From: Candidatus Sabulitectum sp.
GTDB lineage: Bacteria > Fermentibacterota > Fermentibacteria > Fermentibacterales > JCC-6
NCBI GenBank assembly: GCA_029940175.1
Contig: JAOZRM010000149.1
Span: 1-7,875 of the forward strand
Length of the DNA: 7,875 nucleotides
Direction: 5' to 3'
This document shows, in pieces, positions 7,601-7,875 of this stretch (its first letter is position 1; every line of letters begins with the position of its first letter). The notes beneath the pieces were generated by a model. That model saw nothing but the letters and a program-made list of their open reading frames with translations. It did not search any database and was not told the DNA's origin. A program made the translations under genes and the position numbers.

Positions 7601-7805
7601 TGCCCACAATATGTACGCACACTACAGGAAAGCACTTGGCAGGTTAACTCTGCCAAGAATTCAGAACTTCTGGAATGGTGTTGCTGAATGGGCTCACACC
7701 TCCGGCGGATTCTTCCGCCGGGTGTATACCGGCAATGGTCAGACATATGTTCTGCATATCATAATGTATATTGTTGTGATATATGTTGTTATGGGGGTAC
7801 AATAA
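4683..7805 (+). CDS. mrpD: Tandem fusion of two MrpD/NuoL-like antiporter subunits (MbxH-MbxH'-like)
   Basis: A 1040-residue membrane protein, about twice a normal MrpD/MbhH (around 500), with no frameshift. Unit 1 (about 1-460) has TM5 E137 ('FVFLEILS'), TM7 K217 ('IELKPF'), 'QENAKRLLGYSS' (285-296), TM10 H329/K333 and TM12 K383 ('GFWAKW'), but A246 where the TM8 lysine is expected. Unit 2 (about 465-1040) has E568 ('SWEFMT'), K642, 'HIWLPEAHAEAESDVSS' (649-665), TM8 K673, 'QEDAKRLLAYSS' (717-728), H757/K761 and K816 ('GFGGKW'). A C-terminal extension (about 948-1040) ends in 'RRVYTGNGQTYVLHI' (1012-1026) and a last helix, as in NuoL-type subunits with a lateral helix. Each unit should carry one proton or cation path driven by the redox arm or by antiport. 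AGGAG at 4673-4677 supports the start. A very large MrpA is ruled out as the family: MrpA's extra domains are the ones encoded separately upstream. Confidence 0.9.
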   Translation: MVSPIYILILSLAVGFLLSILDKGGRKLSLTAFYGVLTFNVAVIADWLYRLVFLHVPALVINTAGFNAPISINLELGITEAFVLLLANLTALLAAVYLLKKFKEGRVSSLILYLVLIMGVNGLVMTQDLFNMFVFLEILSISTFALTTITKTSKTLSAGFKYMIAGGVASTFFLLGVVFVYYFTGSLNLGFLQAGQFTNTGLIALFMLSVAVFIELKPFPANGWALDVYQSVDSGIVSVIAVVNSAAIGFVFYKIMPLLPQNFLTVFGIAGVVTFFFSNMMGLKQENAKRLLGYSSIGQMGLLLAILVFTANVPANIRYLIIGGLFLNHLISKAGLFWLAGIVKQDKIKNWGVLRNNKPLLVLFGLFIFALSGLPPFAGFWAKWEFVKVLVDAKMFFVLTSVLVGSLFELIFLFRWFTSVVKDTDTASEPLVSPGKSKAAPVIVFGLLAVITSFGIIRFFYQFHWIQVLPVLAVLVITLIDFLPSKLKGFLSLATVAGYASYLYPLLESNIQLFFGVIFIIGSAVNLISTLNRKNQSKGFYGFLLMMIFSFGNLLIASTYLEFFLSWEFMTISSFLLILRGQKAQRASLMYMIFSTAGAYLIMVGFSFAPALTSASALIQSIAEVNLPLISIIVLAIGFMIKSGSLGVHIWLPEAHAEAESDVSSFISAILLKAGVFGLLMVAISYVSHAPSFDVFYWIGWIGVLTALVGAFMASFQEDAKRLLAYSSMSQVGYVVAALALITHLGWVTAMYLAFNHMMFKSALFIAIAGIYYRTHTRTMYKMGGLISKMPWTYMTVLMAIIAVSGVPPLSGFGGKWLTYTAFITKGWYLQAGVLFFASGVSFLYLYRLIHTIFLGQLKYEHQNIKEAPVWFIIPQYIFLGGIMAISMFPNLIIKPLNSIAMRYFDSSIQIDGLTIISDLGYWNGNMVMYVTMGLFAVPFILLMLVKGKTQKVKQFNIVYAAERPESPQTTHIAHNMYAHYRKALGRLTLPRIQNFWNGVAEWAHTSGGFFRRVYTGNGQTYVLHIIMYIVVIYVVMGVQ
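7702..7721 (+). repeat. GC-rich inverted repeat inside the 3' end of the fusion gene
   Basis: CCGGCGG (7702-7708) pairs perfectly with CCGCCGG (7715-7721) across a six-base loop. ACAC (7696-7699) and GTGT (7722-7725) can add four pairs beyond a two-base bulge. There is no T-tract after it, so it is not an intrinsic terminator. It lies about 80 bases before the next start codon and may be a messenger-RNA structure, or just codon choice for S-G-G-F-F-R-R. Confidence 0.4.
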
Positions 7806-7875
7806 TGAGTATATGGACACAAGTTTTATACGCTGCTATTTCAGTGATCGTTGCCACTGTGTATGGCCTGACACT
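7805..7875 (+). CDS. Start of a further membrane protein, possibly NuoH/MbhM-like (3' partial)
   Basis: ATG at 7805 shares one base with the preceding stop (TAATG), with GGGGG at 7793-7797 as ribosome site. The visible 23 codons read 'MSIWTQVLYAAISVIV' and then 'ATVYGLT', the beginning of a hydrophobic first helix. In Mbx operons the gene after H' is the NuoH-like M subunit, whose first helix often ends just before a conserved arginine/lysine-rich cytoplasmic stretch. The identity is inferred from position; the visible sequence shows only a membrane protein continuing the operon. Confidence 0.6.
   Translation, partial: MSIWTQVLYAAISVIVATVYGLT

Noticed and set aside
4683..7805. Fusion gene as an MrpA-type large subunit
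   Set aside because: MrpA is one antiporter unit plus MbhD/MbhE-like C-terminal domains; here there are two full antiporter units and those domains are encoded upstream.
1..7875. CRISPR array, insertion sequence, tRNA or attachment site
   Set aside because: No regularly spaced repeats, transposase motifs, tRNA-like cloverleaf or flanking duplications were seen; the window is almost fully explained by the protein genes.

Overview
The window appears to come from an anaerobic or facultative bacterium, possibly a candidate phylum of the FCB type. The first gene ends in a FlgD-like/Por-type C-terminal domain, as is common on secreted proteins of Fermentibacteria, WOR-3, Latescibacteria and related groups. 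Spacing of Shine-Dalgarno and sigma70-type promoter motifs is ordinary for bacteria. The phylum is inferred from domain style only and is not established.

Layout. Positions 1-1464 hold the 3' part of a secreted HExxH zinc metalloprotease, closed by a strong hairpin terminator at about 1493-1530. Positions 1531-1655 show nothing I can name. A good promoter (-35 at 1656, -10 at 1679) follows, with an imperfect palindrome between its two boxes. From 1728 to the right edge all genes lie on the + strand and every junction overlaps by 1-8 bases. The order is tetR, mrpE, mrpF, mrpG, a stand-alone MbhD-type subunit, a fused MbhE+MrpB subunit, mrpC, a 1040-residue protein made of two complete antiporter-like (NuoL/M/N, MrpD) units in tandem, and the first 23 codons of another membrane protein.

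How it works together. The E-F-G-D-(E+B)-C-D-D' order is not that of a classic bacterial mrpABCDEFG antiporter operon. It matches the membrane module of ferredoxin-linked respiratory complexes of the Mbh/Mbx (Mbs) type, where the Mrp-like subunits come first and a NuoH-like subunit and the hydrogenase/NuoBCDI-like arm follow. As I recall, the Mbx order is A-B-C-D-F-G-H-H'-M-J-K-L-N; here H and H' would be one polypeptide and the cut gene at 7805 would sit at M. A large Mrp-type Na+/H+ antiporter without a redox arm remains possible, because the redox genes lie outside the window. The leading TetR gene probably autoregulates the whole operon through the palindrome in its promoter.

Main points for a second look: the fused double antiporter subunit, the missing TM8 lysine in its first half, and the TetR/operator arrangement at the head of an energy-conversion operon.
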